DNA of 64,000 nucleotides from MADRE3 sp963718195 (GTDB lineage: Bacteria > Desulfobacterota > Desulfobulbia > Desulfobulbales > Desulfocapsaceae), in NCBI GenBank assembly GCA_963718195.1, contig CAVQYQ010000004.1:124001-188000 (forward strand), in the 5' to 3' direction. Positions 34,002 to 43,481 of this stretch are shown piece by piece. A program made the translations under genes and the position numbers. Under the pieces are notes generated by a model, which saw only the letters and a program-made list of their open reading frames with translations, searched no databases and was not told the origin of the DNA. Every line of letters starts with the position of its first letter. The stretch's first letter is position 1.

Positions 34002-34088
34002 TACATCTCCTTGGTATTAGATTTTCTCAATTAATCATAATGGCGGTGTACTGCGCCCTGCGCAGGAAACCATCATACACGCCAGATA

Positions 34089-34541
34089 TTAAAATACAAC
34101 CACAGTTATTCCTGGATTAGTAAAATCTGATCGACACACCCGTTCCAGGTCCGGATACTGCCTGACCAGTGATTTGCCTATACCGGATCGTCGATGGAAA
34201 ACTTCACCGTGGACGACACTGTTTACCATGTTCTTCTGCAGGAGATAATCAAGGGCCTTTCGGCATTCGATCCGTATTTTCCCTCCCTTGCCGGAAGAAC
34301 CGTACCCATGGATCAAGGTGACAACTTTGACACCTCTCTGCTTTGCCTGGTCGAGCTCGTTATGCATGCGTTTCAGCGCAGTCTCGACGACAGGCCGTCC
34401 ATGTTCAAGATTTACCGTTCTGTGAACGATTTTTGGCCTATCAATCATTTCCGCCGCAGATACTTCCAGATCTGAGTCACAATACATGCATTGCGAGAGC
34501 CCGTACTCGACCTTGTTGCCACAGGTGGGACAGCGTATCAT
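34089..34541 (-). CDS. Smr-domain protein with N-terminal zinc ribbon
   Basis: A 150-residue protein. The N-terminus has two Cys pairs (CPTCG ... CMYC) that suggest a zinc ribbon, and the rest is a Smr domain: VNLEHGRPVVETALKRMH, TLIHGYGSSGKGGKIR and VVHGEVFHRRSG. Smr domains are related to the C-terminus of MutS2 and bind or nick DNA or RNA. It starts 13 bases after relA and is likely in the same transcript as relA and proS. Confidence 0.85.
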   Translation of the reverse strand: MIRCPTCGNKVEYGLSQCMYCDSDLEVSAAEMIDRPKIVHRTVNLEHGRPVVETALKRMHNELDQAKQRGVKVVTLIHGYGSSGKGGKIRIECRKALDYLLQKNMVNSVVHGEVFHRRSGIGKSLVRQYPDLERVCRSDFTNPGITVVVF

Positions 34542-34554
34542 CTCAAAGTTCTCA

Positions 34555-36780
34555 TCAGGAACGGCGAACAGAGATCACCTGCCCCATCTGGCGCAGGTGT
34601 TGTAGGAGTAATTGCAGATGATCAAGGTTTCTCACCTCTACTGCGATGGAAAATTCAACCGTATCTGTTGGTGTTGTGTGGGCAGAAATCTCCACAATGG
34701 TGGCGTTGTCCGCGCCGATTGCTGAACTGATCTCGGCAAAGATCCCCTTGTTGTTTTCCGTGATAATATGCAGCTGAGCCCGGTACTGCTGGCTGTCGGA
34801 GTTACTCCAGAATACTTCAATCCACCTTTGCGGATCAGTACTCAGGAGATTCTGGCAATCAGTTTTATGCACAGAAACCCCCCGTCCCGTCGTAATAAAT
34901 CCGACAATAAGATCGCCAGGTACGGGATTGCAACACTGGCTGATTTTTATCAGAAGATCATCGATTCCATCAATCTGAATGACTGAGCCACCCCCGGCAA
35001 CACCTGTCCGCTGACCACTGACCATTGCTGCAGCCATTTCTTCGGGGCTGAGTTCTGCAACTGCTGCCTCGTACTCGTTCGCCATTTCTGGCGGATTAAG
35101 TGCTTTTATCAAGTTCTGGACGGTGATCGCCCCACTTCCGACTTTAACCAGCATATCATCGAGCGAGTTACAGCGTAACGATTTAAGCAGTGCTTTGATA
35201 TGACCGCTTTTAATCATCCTCTTCAGGGTCATGTCATGCTTTTTCAACTCCCGCTCACAGATTTCCCGGCCAAGCCTCAGCGCTTTCTCCTTTTCTTCAC
35301 GACGCAACCAGGAGCGAATTCTGGTGCGGGCCCTGCTGGTCTTGACGAAGTCCAGCCAGCCTCTTCTTGGTCGCTGTTTGGGTGAGGTGATAATCTCTAT
35401 GATATCACCATTCTGGATTTGATACTTCAGCGGAACCAGACGACCATTCACCTTTGCACCGGTGCAGTGATCTCCCACCTCTGTGTGGATAGAATAAGCG
35501 AAGTCAATTGGACAGCTCTGTGATGGAAACTCTTTTACTTCGCCATTCGGGGTCAAGGCATAGACATCCGGATCGTAGAGCTCTCCGCGCACCTGCTCGA
35601 GGAACTCCCGGGGATCGTCAACCTCCTGTAGTGAATGTACCAGCGTTTTTAAATTCCTGAAGAGTTTCGCATCACTTTCGTTAACCTTCTGGCCTTCTTT
35701 ATAGGCCCAGTGAGCGGCAACACCCTCCTGGGCAATACGGTCCATCTCTTCGGTACGGATCTGGATCTCGATAAAATGATCACGGGGCCCGATTACCGTG
35801 GTATGCATCGACTGGTAATTATTAGATTTGGGTACTGAAATGAAATCCTTGATCCTTCCGGGTACAGGAGACCAGTTTCCATGGATGATCCCCAGAGACT
35901 CATAACATTCGTTGACCGAGTCGACGATAATCCTGAAGGCAACCTTGTCGTAAACCCGCTCAAGTGGAATATTCTGGGCAATCAGCTTTTTGTAGATAGA
36001 GTAAATGTGCTTGGGCCTGCCAATGATGCGGATCGGGTATATCTTGTTTGCTCTGAGTTCATCGTAGAGGATAGAGATAACCTCTTTCACATACCGTTCA
36101 CGCTCACCAAGCGAACTCTCGAGTCTTTCTGTGAGGTCTTCATGCTCAGCAGGATATAAAAACTTAAAGGAAAAATCCTCCAGCTGCCGTTTCAGCCAAT
36201 CAATTCCGAGTCTGCTGGCGAGTGGTGCATAGAGATCCATGGTCTCTCGGGCAATGTAACGCTGGGTATCGCGATCCACCAGATCGAGCAACAACATATC
36301 CTGCATTCGATCTACCAGTCGAACCAGAAGCACCCTGATGTCTGCCGCCATCGCCAGCAACATCTTCCTGATATTTTCGGACTGACTTGCCAGCCTGCTG
36401 TTGTACTTTACACTGGTGATCCTGGTTGTACCACTGACGATGCGAGCCACATCTTCGCCGAACTTCTCCTCCAGTTCAACAGCACTCACCCCATTTTTCA
36501 GCACACCATGCAGCAAGCCACCGAGAATCGTATCCATGTCGAGATGCATTGAGGCAAGTGTTGAGGCAACTTCCAGCGCATGAATGAGATAGGGTTCTCC
36601 TGAAAAATGTTTGCCTCCCTGGTGCACCTCCTCCGCCATTTCCCAGGCACGATCAATCGGTTCCAGGTCAACGTCATGAAGATAATTCGCGGCCAGCACC
36701 TTCAGGCCACTGGGATTCACCACTGATTTCTGCATTTGAAAAAACCGGGTTAATTTACTACTGTTTCTCCGGCCAAACAT
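34555..36780 (-). CDS. relA: RelA/SpoT-family (p)ppGpp synthetase, hydrolase site degenerate
   Basis: A 741-residue stringent-response enzyme with the usual order: HD domain (about 40-200), synthetase (about 235-350), TGS (about 395-455), a Cys-containing domain (QCCNPVP) and a C-terminal ACT domain. The synthetase is intact: GRPKHIYSIYKK, the RIKD form of the (R/E)xx(D) motif as in bifunctional Rel, NYQSMHT and EIQIRT. The HD site is not: the canonical HDxxED reads H91-G-V-L-K-N, DRLHN reads DRMQD, and the RK before SGEP is HF. So it should make but not degrade (p)ppGpp. It overlaps the end of proS by 31 bases. Confidence 0.93.
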   Translation of the reverse strand: MFGRRNSSKLTRFFQMQKSVVNPSGLKVLAANYLHDVDLEPIDRAWEMAEEVHQGGKHFSGEPYLIHALEVASTLASMHLDMDTILGGLLHGVLKNGVSAVELEEKFGEDVARIVSGTTRITSVKYNSRLASQSENIRKMLLAMAADIRVLLVRLVDRMQDMLLLDLVDRDTQRYIARETMDLYAPLASRLGIDWLKRQLEDFSFKFLYPAEHEDLTERLESSLGERERYVKEVISILYDELRANKIYPIRIIGRPKHIYSIYKKLIAQNIPLERVYDKVAFRIIVDSVNECYESLGIIHGNWSPVPGRIKDFISVPKSNNYQSMHTTVIGPRDHFIEIQIRTEEMDRIAQEGVAAHWAYKEGQKVNESDAKLFRNLKTLVHSLQEVDDPREFLEQVRGELYDPDVYALTPNGEVKEFPSQSCPIDFAYSIHTEVGDHCTGAKVNGRLVPLKYQIQNGDIIEIITSPKQRPRRGWLDFVKTSRARTRIRSWLRREEKEKALRLGREICERELKKHDMTLKRMIKSGHIKALLKSLRCNSLDDMLVKVGSGAITVQNLIKALNPPEMANEYEAAVAELSPEEMAAAMVSGQRTGVAGGGSVIQIDGIDDLLIKISQCCNPVPGDLIVGFITTGRGVSVHKTDCQNLLSTDPQRWIEVFWSNSDSQQYRAQLHIITENNKGIFAEISSAIGADNATIVEISAHTTPTDTVEFSIAVEVRNLDHLQLLLQHLRQMGQVISVRRS

Positions 36781-38465
36781 GTTTTTACCAGGTTTAGCAG
36801 GTCTTTCAGGTTTGTCTCTTCCGTAATGCCGTCTTTGCGTCTTCTGACTTCAATCATACCATCTTCTGCATATCGTTTTCCAACGGTTATGCGATAGGGG
36901 AATCCGAGCAAATCTGCATCCTTGAATTTTACTCCTGGACGTTCATCACGGTCATCGACGAAGACATCAATGTTGGCCTCAATCAGTTGCGCATATATGG
37001 TCTCAACGGCCTGGCAAACAGATTCGTCTTTCAAGCCAAGATTTAGAATAGTTACCTGGTAAGGGGCCAGCGGTACAGGAAAAATAATACCGTTTTGATC
37101 ATGGCTCTGCTCAATTGTTGCAGCGACAACCCGACTGACACCGATTCCGTAGCATCCCATAACGAGCGGTTTTTCACTTCCGTCACTGTCCTGAAAATAT
37201 GCTTTCATCGATTCCGAGTAGCCGGTTCCCAGCTTGAAAATGTGGCCAACCTCAATGCCCTCAACCAACCTGAGCGATCCACCGCACGTTGGGCAGGGGT
37301 CGGTCTCGCATATCTGCCTGAAGTCACCCACCTCCTTCGCTGTAAAATCCCTGCCGAGGTTAACATTTTGATAGTGATAGTTTTTCTCGCTGGCACCAAC
37401 ACTGAAATTGATCATCTGGGTCACTTCCTGATCGACCAGGAGGCGAATCGGGATGTTTACAGGACCGAGATAACCGGACGGAACACCGGTTGCATCAAAA
37501 ATTTCTTTATCATCTGCCATCCTGACATCGGAGGCGCCGAGATAATTCTTCAGCTTTACCTCCTCTGCTTCCCTATCGCCTCTGACCAGGACAGCAACAG
37601 GTATATCGTCGGCTATGAATACCAACGTTTTTACCAGCTGTACGGGTGTAATATCGAGGAACGCACAGACCGGTTCCACCTTCCTCTTGCCAATCGTTTC
37701 AACTTTGACCATCACCTCCTGCTTACCGTCGACCTGGTCTTTCGTCAGCGTAATAACCGCCTTTTCCATGTTGGCTGCATAGCTGCAGTCATTGCAGACA
37801 GCAATGGTATCTTCTCCTGTCTCTGCCAAAACCATAAACTCATGTGAAAAACTGCCACCAATCGTACCGGAGTCAGCCTCCACACAGCGGAAATCGAGAC
37901 CGCACCGCTCAAAAATCCGATTGTAGGCATCATACATCTGCTGGTAGGAGATTTCCGATGCCTCATCACTTGCGTCAAACGAGTAGGCATCTTTCATGAT
38001 GAATTCACGGCCTCGCATCAGCCCAAACCGCGGTCTGATTTCATCACGGAACTTGGTCTGTATCTGATAGAGGTTTACCGGAAGATCGCGATAAGAGTGC
38101 ATCTCTTTTCGAGCAATATCAGTAATAACCTCTTCATGGGTGGGGCCAAGACATGATTCGCGTTTGTGGCGGTCGGTAAATCGTAATAGTTCCGGTCCGT
38201 ATTTGACATATCTGCCACTTTCTTTCCATAGGTCAGCGGGCTGGACCATCGGCATTTTCATCTCCAGCGCACCCGCCCGGTTCATCTCTTCCCGAACGAT
38301 GTTTTCGACCCTGCGGATCGCCGCAAGACCATACGGTAGATAGGAGTAGACACCGGAGGTCAGTTTTCGCATGAAACCTGCTCGAAGCATCAATTGGTGA
38401 CTGACGACTTCAGCCTCTGCCGGTACTTCCTTCATTGTCGGAATCAACATTTGAGAATAGCGCAT
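36750..38465 (-). CDS. proS: Prolyl-tRNA synthetase
   Basis: A 571-residue bacterial-type class II synthetase charging tRNA-Pro. Seen: motif 1 region (SGVYSYLPYG), the catalytic LGPTHEEVIT, motif 2 (FRDEIRPRFGLMRGREFIMKDAYS), the inserted editing domain of about 180 residues between motifs 2 and 3, motif 3 (MGCYGIGVSRVVAA) and the C-terminal anticodon-binding domain (VTILNLGLKDE, DDRDERPGVKFKDADLLGFP). All parts are complete. It follows ispG and overlaps relA. Confidence 0.97.
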   Translation of the reverse strand: MRYSQMLIPTMKEVPAEAEVVSHQLMLRAGFMRKLTSGVYSYLPYGLAAIRRVENIVREEMNRAGALEMKMPMVQPADLWKESGRYVKYGPELLRFTDRHKRESCLGPTHEEVITDIARKEMHSYRDLPVNLYQIQTKFRDEIRPRFGLMRGREFIMKDAYSFDASDEASEISYQQMYDAYNRIFERCGLDFRCVEADSGTIGGSFSHEFMVLAETGEDTIAVCNDCSYAANMEKAVITLTKDQVDGKQEVMVKVETIGKRKVEPVCAFLDITPVQLVKTLVFIADDIPVAVLVRGDREAEEVKLKNYLGASDVRMADDKEIFDATGVPSGYLGPVNIPIRLLVDQEVTQMINFSVGASEKNYHYQNVNLGRDFTAKEVGDFRQICETDPCPTCGGSLRLVEGIEVGHIFKLGTGYSESMKAYFQDSDGSEKPLVMGCYGIGVSRVVAATIEQSHDQNGIIFPVPLAPYQVTILNLGLKDESVCQAVETIYAQLIEANIDVFVDDRDERPGVKFKDADLLGFPYRITVGKRYAEDGMIEVRRRKDGITEETNLKDLLNLVKTCLAGETVVN

Positions 38466-38585
38466 TTTTTCCTGTCGACCTTAGTGTACGATCTTTTCTC
38501 GATCATACTGAATTAATTTTTAGAGCCTGGCTGACGGCTCTTCCTACAGAATCTTTAAGAGAAAATTGGAGCAGGTGACTTCTTA

Positions 38586-39671
38586 TCAGGAAGCGTGACG
38601 CCGCTCCTCCTCCATTTTCTTCAATTCTGCCATGAAGACCGGCAACAATTCCTGCTCGCTTACCGTCTTGAAAAGCTCTCCTTTCTTGAATATAATACCA
38701 ACCCCGCGACCACCGGCAACGCCAATATCGGCCTCTTTTGCTTCTCCAGGACCATTGACGACACACCCCATCACCGCCACTTTAAGCGGAGACTCCATGG
38801 ACTGGATAAACCGCTCAACCGCTTCAGCCAGCGTAAAAAGATCGATCTGGGTGCGTCCACAGGTGGGACAGGATATGAGTTCCGGTCCCCGCTCCCTGAT
38901 CCTCAGGGAACGCAGGAGTTCATACCCGACGCGCACCTCCTCAACCGGATCCCGGGTGAGTGAAATCCTGAACGTATCTCCAATCCCCTCAAGTAATAAA
39001 ACGCCCAGAGCAACACTTGACTTGACCGTACCGGCAATCAATCCACCCGCTTCAGTAACACCGATATGCAGCGGATAGTCTGTCTGAGCGGAAAGTTGGC
39101 GATACCCGTTTATGGTGGTAAGCACATCGGCAGATTTGATTGAAATCTTTATATTGTCGAATTTCAGCGTTTCCAGAAGTCTGACATTGCGCAGAGCGCT
39201 CTGGATTAACGAGGTAGGATTTTCTGCGGTTGGATAGCCAAACTCCCTGAGTAACTCCTTTTCGATCGATCCACTGTTTACACCAACACGGATCGGCACC
39301 CGGTGCTGCCTGGCAGCGGCGACAACATGGGCAAGTTTTTCAGGGCCACCGAGGTTACCGGGATTAATTCTTATGGCCTGTGCACCATGTTCTACCGAAG
39401 CAACCGCAAGCCGCCAGTCAAAATGAATATCGGCAATAAGCGGTATCCGTATCTGCTCCCTGATGCTTTTTAAGGCGTGTGCTGCTTTAATATCGGGTAC
39501 GGCGACCCTGATAATTTCACAACCACTGCTCTCCAGTTCGTGAATCTGATTGACAGTCGCCTCGACATCTGCTGTGGAACTGTTGGTCATGGACTGTACG
39601 GCAATAGCGGCCCCGCCGCCTATCGCTACATTACCGACCATGATTTGTCTGGTTTTTTGTCGCTGTATCAT
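38586..39671 (-). CDS. ispG: 4-hydroxy-3-methylbut-2-enyl diphosphate synthase
   Basis: A 361-residue GcpE/IspG enzyme of the non-mevalonate isoprenoid pathway, converting MEcPP to HMBPP with a 4Fe-4S cluster. Seen: the TIM-barrel start with VQSMTNSSTADVEATVNQI, IRINPGNLG, the cluster-binding CPTCGRTQ and CVVNGPGEAKEADIG. With dxr in the same run it marks the MEP pathway. It lies between tsaB and proS on the minus strand, with gaps of about 40 and 120 bases. Confidence 0.97.
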   Translation of the reverse strand: MIQRQKTRQIMVGNVAIGGGAAIAVQSMTNSSTADVEATVNQIHELESSGCEIIRVAVPDIKAAHALKSIREQIRIPLIADIHFDWRLAVASVEHGAQAIRINPGNLGGPEKLAHVVAAARQHRVPIRVGVNSGSIEKELLREFGYPTAENPTSLIQSALRNVRLLETLKFDNIKISIKSADVLTTINGYRQLSAQTDYPLHIGVTEAGGLIAGTVKSSVALGVLLLEGIGDTFRISLTRDPVEEVRVGYELLRSLRIRERGPELISCPTCGRTQIDLFTLAEAVERFIQSMESPLKVAVMGCVVNGPGEAKEADIGVAGGRGVGIIFKKGELFKTVSEQELLPVFMAELKKMEEERRHAS

Positions 39672-39711
39672 ATTGATTGAACCGGTACCAGGCCAACGCC
39701 CATGAAATTTA

Positions 39712-40419
39712 CTATTTTGCTCGAATCAGGCTCAGCTCAGCGTCAGAAGCTCGGATGTATGTCGGTTCAGCCGCTGCTACATCAAGAAAAGAATTATTTC
39801 GATATTGTTCACCAGCCAGTAAGCCAACCATTTCAGCCGGGGGATATTGTACATCAGAGGTTACCATCTTCTCTCCCAGTATTTCTTTGAGCAGATCACT
39901 ATAAAAATGAACCCCGTCACCCGCCATGACCACCGGTTCTTCGATCCGTTCTGCTATTTTCTCAGGAGGAAGTACGACCTGTTCAGAGCAGGGGGTGACC
40001 ACGCCCTGCTCATCGCCCCGATAAAACCGACCATACACCTCTTTTTTGCGGGCATCAAGCAGCACACAGATCAAACCTTCATCCTTTAGCACCGCAGCGA
40101 TCGCATCGAGCGAAGAAACCCCGATAAGCTTTTTACCACCACCATGTGCCAGTCCTTTTGCTGTCGCCATTCCGATTCTTAAACCGGTAAAGCTTCCCGG
40201 CCCAAGTCCGACCGCAATACAGGCCACCTTGGCCATAGTCAGAGACGACTGCTGCATCAGCTGTTCAATCGAACCAAGCAGTCGCCTGGAATGGGTAACA
40301 CCCGAGCCAAGGAAAAGCGAGGCAACAATTTTTCCGTCTTCAAGGCCTCCAGAGGTCAAGGCGATCGAACAGCGGGGTGTTGAGGTGTCAAATGCCAGGA
40401 TCAGGGGGCTATCTGCCAT
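39712..40419 (-). CDS. tsaB: tRNA threonylcarbamoyladenosine synthesis protein TsaB
   Basis: A 235-residue TsaB (YeaZ), the dimerisation partner of TsaD in t6A modification of tRNAs reading ANN codons. Seen: LAFDTSTPRCSIAL, the conserved LGPGSFTGLRIGMATAKG and LLDARKKEVYGRFY. It overlaps the end of rseP by 19 bases, so the two are co-translated. Confidence 0.93.
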   Translation of the reverse strand: MADSPLILAFDTSTPRCSIALTSGGLEDGKIVASLFLGSGVTHSRRLLGSIEQLMQQSSLTMAKVACIAVGLGPGSFTGLRIGMATAKGLAHGGGKKLIGVSSLDAIAAVLKDEGLICVLLDARKKEVYGRFYRGDEQGVVTPCSEQVVLPPEKIAERIEEPVVMAGDGVHFYSDLLKEILGEKMVTSDVQYPPAEMVGLLAGEQYRNNSFLDVAAAEPTYIRASDAELSLIRAK

Positions 40420-41492
40420 TGTGTAACAACTCTGACGATATCGTTGTAGAAGACGAAGATCATTAAGGTTCCAAGGAGTGCAATACCGACCTGCTGGGCC
40501 AGAATCTGGATTCGCTCACTCACCGGTTTCCGAAGAATTCCTTCGATGGTCAAGAAGACCAGATGTCCCCCGTCGAGAACCGGGATAGGCAAAAGATTCA
40601 GAATTCCAAGGTTAACACTGAGCAGTCCCATGAAATAGCAGAGATTAAGCCAACCGGCACGTGCCTGTTCCCCGGCCAGCTGGGCAATAAGAATCGGGCC
40701 CCCGAGTTCGGAAGCCGGCACGACATTCTGGATAATTTTTACCACCCCCATAAAGGTCAGGTAGATAAACATCCAGGTCTGCCATAGTGCATCCTTTAGC
40801 GCCCTGAACGGCCCGACCCGGGTGTACTCTATTGTCTCTTCTTTGACAATACCGATCATAAACCGCTGCTCGACCTCTTCCCCAAACACATTCTCGACAC
40901 TGTCAATAGCCGGGGTAACGTTGATTTCCTGTTCGCTTCCCTCCCGAAAAACCTTAAACAACAGCTCCTTTCCTTCGCTCTCTTTGACCATCGTCAGGAC
41001 ATCAAGCCATCTGGCAATGGGGTAACGATCTATTTCCAGGATGGTGTCTCCCGGCTTGATTCCTGCCTCGTAGGCGGGAGAACCATCGTTTACCACCCCT
41101 ATCGTCGTGGAGTCCTGATCTTCTGGGACTCCCATGAACAGAAAGATGAAGAAGAAAATACAGACAGAAAACAACATGTTGAAAAGAGGTCCGGCAAAAA
41201 CAATAAAAAATCGATTCCAGACAGGCTTGTGGGCAAAAGAACGATCAGCCGCTTCGGCTCCATCACCTCTTTCATCGGGGTTTTCACCGAACATCTTCAC
41301 ATAACCACCGAGCGGCAACGCCGAGATCAGGTATTCCGTCTCACCGATAGTTTTGCTGTATACCTTGGGACCAAATCCGAGGGAGAATTTCAGTACTTTT
41401 ACCCGAAATAATTTGGCAAAAAGAAAATGTCCAAGTTCATGGACAAAGATGAGAACACCAAGAACTAAAATGAATGAAACAAGTGTATTCAT
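40401..41492 (-). CDS. rseP: Intramembrane zinc metalloprotease RseP (site-2 protease)
   Basis: A 363-residue S2P-type protease that cleaves membrane-bound regulators such as RseA, and signal-peptide remnants. Seen: the first membrane segment with the zinc motif HELGH (FVHELGHFLFAKLF), FGPKVYSKTIG, one PDZ domain around 120-200 with AYEAGIKPGDTILEID, and the second zinc ligand segment LLPIPVLDGGHLVF. The ATG at 41492 is chosen; the in-frame TTG three codons upstream is less likely. It is in the dxr-rseP-tsaB run. One PDZ domain rather than two is usual for this shorter class. Confidence 0.95.
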   Translation of the reverse strand: MNTLVSFILVLGVLIFVHELGHFLFAKLFRVKVLKFSLGFGPKVYSKTIGETEYLISALPLGGYVKMFGENPDERGDGAEAADRSFAHKPVWNRFFIVFAGPLFNMLFSVCIFFFIFLFMGVPEDQDSTTIGVVNDGSPAYEAGIKPGDTILEIDRYPIARWLDVLTMVKESEGKELLFKVFREGSEQEINVTPAIDSVENVFGEEVEQRFMIGIVKEETIEYTRVGPFRALKDALWQTWMFIYLTFMGVVKIIQNVVPASELGGPILIAQLAGEQARAGWLNLCYFMGLLSVNLGILNLLPIPVLDGGHLVFLTIEGILRKPVSERIQILAQQVGIALLGTLMIFVFYNDIVRVVTQWQIAP

Positions 41493-41523
41493 GAATAACA
41501 ACTCTATTATATATCAACGAGGG

Positions 41524-42678
41524 TTAAACCCCTATTAACTCATGTGCAGCCAGGCGTGCGTTTTCATCAGCTTCCAGCAAATCACTCAATACTGAATCGC
41601 TGCCCCCCTGGACCCGAGCCATTGTCTCCTCGACAACAGCAGAAATTTTTAAAAACGAAATACGCTTATCCAGAAATGCTTCTACCGCCACTTCGTTTGC
41701 CGCGTTCAGGACAGCACTGCTGGTACCACCGCGCTCAAGTGCCTCAAATGCCAGCCGTAAAGCCGGGAAACGATCATAGTCCGGCTCAAGAAATTCAAGC
41801 GTCCCGCACCGGCTAAGATTCAGAGAAGGCAGGCCGAGGACCATCCGTTCAGGATATGACAGCGCATAGGCAATCGGTATCTTCATATCGGGAATTCCAA
41901 GCTGGGCTACGACCGATCCGTCCTGATACTCCACCAGCGAATGAATAATTGACTGGGGATGGACAACGACGTCAATAGACGGGGGCGCCATATCAAACAA
42001 CCAGCGGGCCTCAATGACTTCCAGCCCCTTGTTCATCAGGGTTGCACTGTCTATCGTGATCTTCGGCCCCATGCTCCAGTTTGGATGATCCAGCGCCTGC
42101 TCTCGTGATACGTCTCGGAGTGCTTCTTTCGTCTGGTGCAGAAAGGGTCCCCCCGACGCGGTCAAAATGATTTTGTTCACATCTTCTTTTCTTCCCGCCT
42201 CAAGCGCCTGAAAAATTGCACTGTGTTCAGAGTCAATCGGCAAGAGGGTAACCCCGTGCTGCTTGACCTTCTGCATCACCAGTCGGCCCCCCACTACCAG
42301 GGTCTCTTTGTTTGCAAGCCCGATATCCTTGCCCGCCTCAATGGCAGCCAAGGTAGGCATCAGCCCGGCGGCACCAACCACAGCAGAGATGGTCATGTTG
42401 GCTTCGGGACTGGTGGCAACCTCTATGTTGCCTGCTGTTCCATGGACAATCTCCCCGTTCCAGGATCGAGGCAGCAGGGCTGCCAGCTTATCAGCATGCT
42501 CCTCGTCAACGAGCGAAACAATGTCCGGCTCAAACTCTTCCACCTGCCTGCACAACATCTCAACATTTCGTCCTGCAGCAAGGGCCACGACACTGTAACG
42601 CTCTGGAAATTGTCTTACAATATTAAGGACATTAACACCTATTGAGCCAGTTGCCCCAAGCAGGGATAATTTTTTCAT
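41524..42678 (-). CDS. dxr: 1-deoxy-D-xylulose 5-phosphate reductoisomerase
   Basis: A 384-residue NADPH-dependent enzyme of the MEP isoprenoid pathway. Seen: the NADPH loop LLGATGSIGVN, ANKETLVVGG, LPIDSEHSAIFQ with the metal-binding Asp and Glu, ILTASGGPF, NWSMGPKITIDSATLMNKGLE and VHPQSIIHSLVEYQDGS. Its ATG touches the cdsA stop (TGATG), so translation is coupled. Same order as in many Proteobacteria. Confidence 0.97.
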   Translation of the reverse strand: MKKLSLLGATGSIGVNVLNIVRQFPERYSVVALAAGRNVEMLCRQVEEFEPDIVSLVDEEHADKLAALLPRSWNGEIVHGTAGNIEVATSPEANMTISAVVGAAGLMPTLAAIEAGKDIGLANKETLVVGGRLVMQKVKQHGVTLLPIDSEHSAIFQALEAGRKEDVNKIILTASGGPFLHQTKEALRDVSREQALDHPNWSMGPKITIDSATLMNKGLEVIEARWLFDMAPPSIDVVVHPQSIIHSLVEYQDGSVVAQLGIPDMKIPIAYALSYPERMVLGLPSLNLSRCGTLEFLEPDYDRFPALRLAFEALERGGTSSAVLNAANEVAVEAFLDKRISFLKISAVVEETMARVQGGSDSVLSDLLEADENARLAAHELIGV

Positions 42679-43481
42679 CAGGAGTAAAGATACCTTAGAA
42701 TGTAATAAAGAAACGGGCCGGCAAGAAGAAGAGAATCAACACGGTCAAGAACTCCTCCGTGCCCCCCCAGTAAGGTCCCCGAGTCTTTTGTATCGGTACC
42801 TCGTTTTATGATTGACTCTAAAAGATCTCCAACCATACCAGCCATTGAAAGAAACACGGCGAGCACAATAACCATAAGTACACTCGCCTGAACATCAAGA
42901 ACAGAGTACATGATCAGTGCAGCTGTCACAGCTCCCGCGATTCCCCCCGCTGCGCCTTCTACGGTTTTGTTCGGACTGATCAAAGGACAGAGTTTGCGTT
43001 TTCCCCAGCGGCAGCCGATCCAGTAGGCGCCAGTATCGGAACCGGCGGTAATCGCGGAGAGAATTATCAGCCAGCTGCCACCATCTGCCAGTCCGCGAAT
43101 CATTACCAGATGAGATCCGAGAAAGCCGATAAAAAATATTCCCATTACACCCCGGGTGAGTAATTTGTATGGATTTTTAAATCGACCATACTGGTACATG
43201 GTGAAGATTATAATTGCACAAAAGGCAAGAAACAGGCCAGGCGACAGAAGAAATGTGCTGTTGTCGGCAAAAGCCGAGGTCAGAATCGGGATGGTGATGA
43301 TAAACGAGAGAACGGTATGGTGAAAATCGTCGGAGATGTCTGGAAAGGCCATCTTGGTGAACTCACGGCCACCGATAATTCCGACAAGGATAATGACTAC
43401 CCAGAACAGCATGAAGGGGCCAAACAGAAGGAGCAGCAGCCACCCGCCGGCAAGCAGGATTCCTGGAACAGTACGTGTCAT
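42678..43481 (-). CDS. cdsA: Phosphatidate cytidylyltransferase
   Basis: A 267-residue polytopic inner-membrane enzyme making CDP-diacylglycerol from CTP and phosphatidate for phospholipid synthesis. Seen: seven or eight hydrophobic segments, SPNKTVEGAAGGI with the metal-binding region, and the family signature SIIKRGTDTKDSGTLLGGHG followed by GGVLDRVDSL. It overlaps uppS by one base at its start and dxr at its end. Confidence 0.95.
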   Translation of the reverse strand: MTRTVPGILLAGGWLLLLLFGPFMLFWVVIILVGIIGGREFTKMAFPDISDDFHHTVLSFIITIPILTSAFADNSTFLLSPGLFLAFCAIIIFTMYQYGRFKNPYKLLTRGVMGIFFIGFLGSHLVMIRGLADGGSWLIILSAITAGSDTGAYWIGCRWGKRKLCPLISPNKTVEGAAGGIAGAVTAALIMYSVLDVQASVLMVIVLAVFLSMAGMVGDLLESIIKRGTDTKDSGTLLGGHGGVLDRVDSLLLAGPFLYYILRYLYS

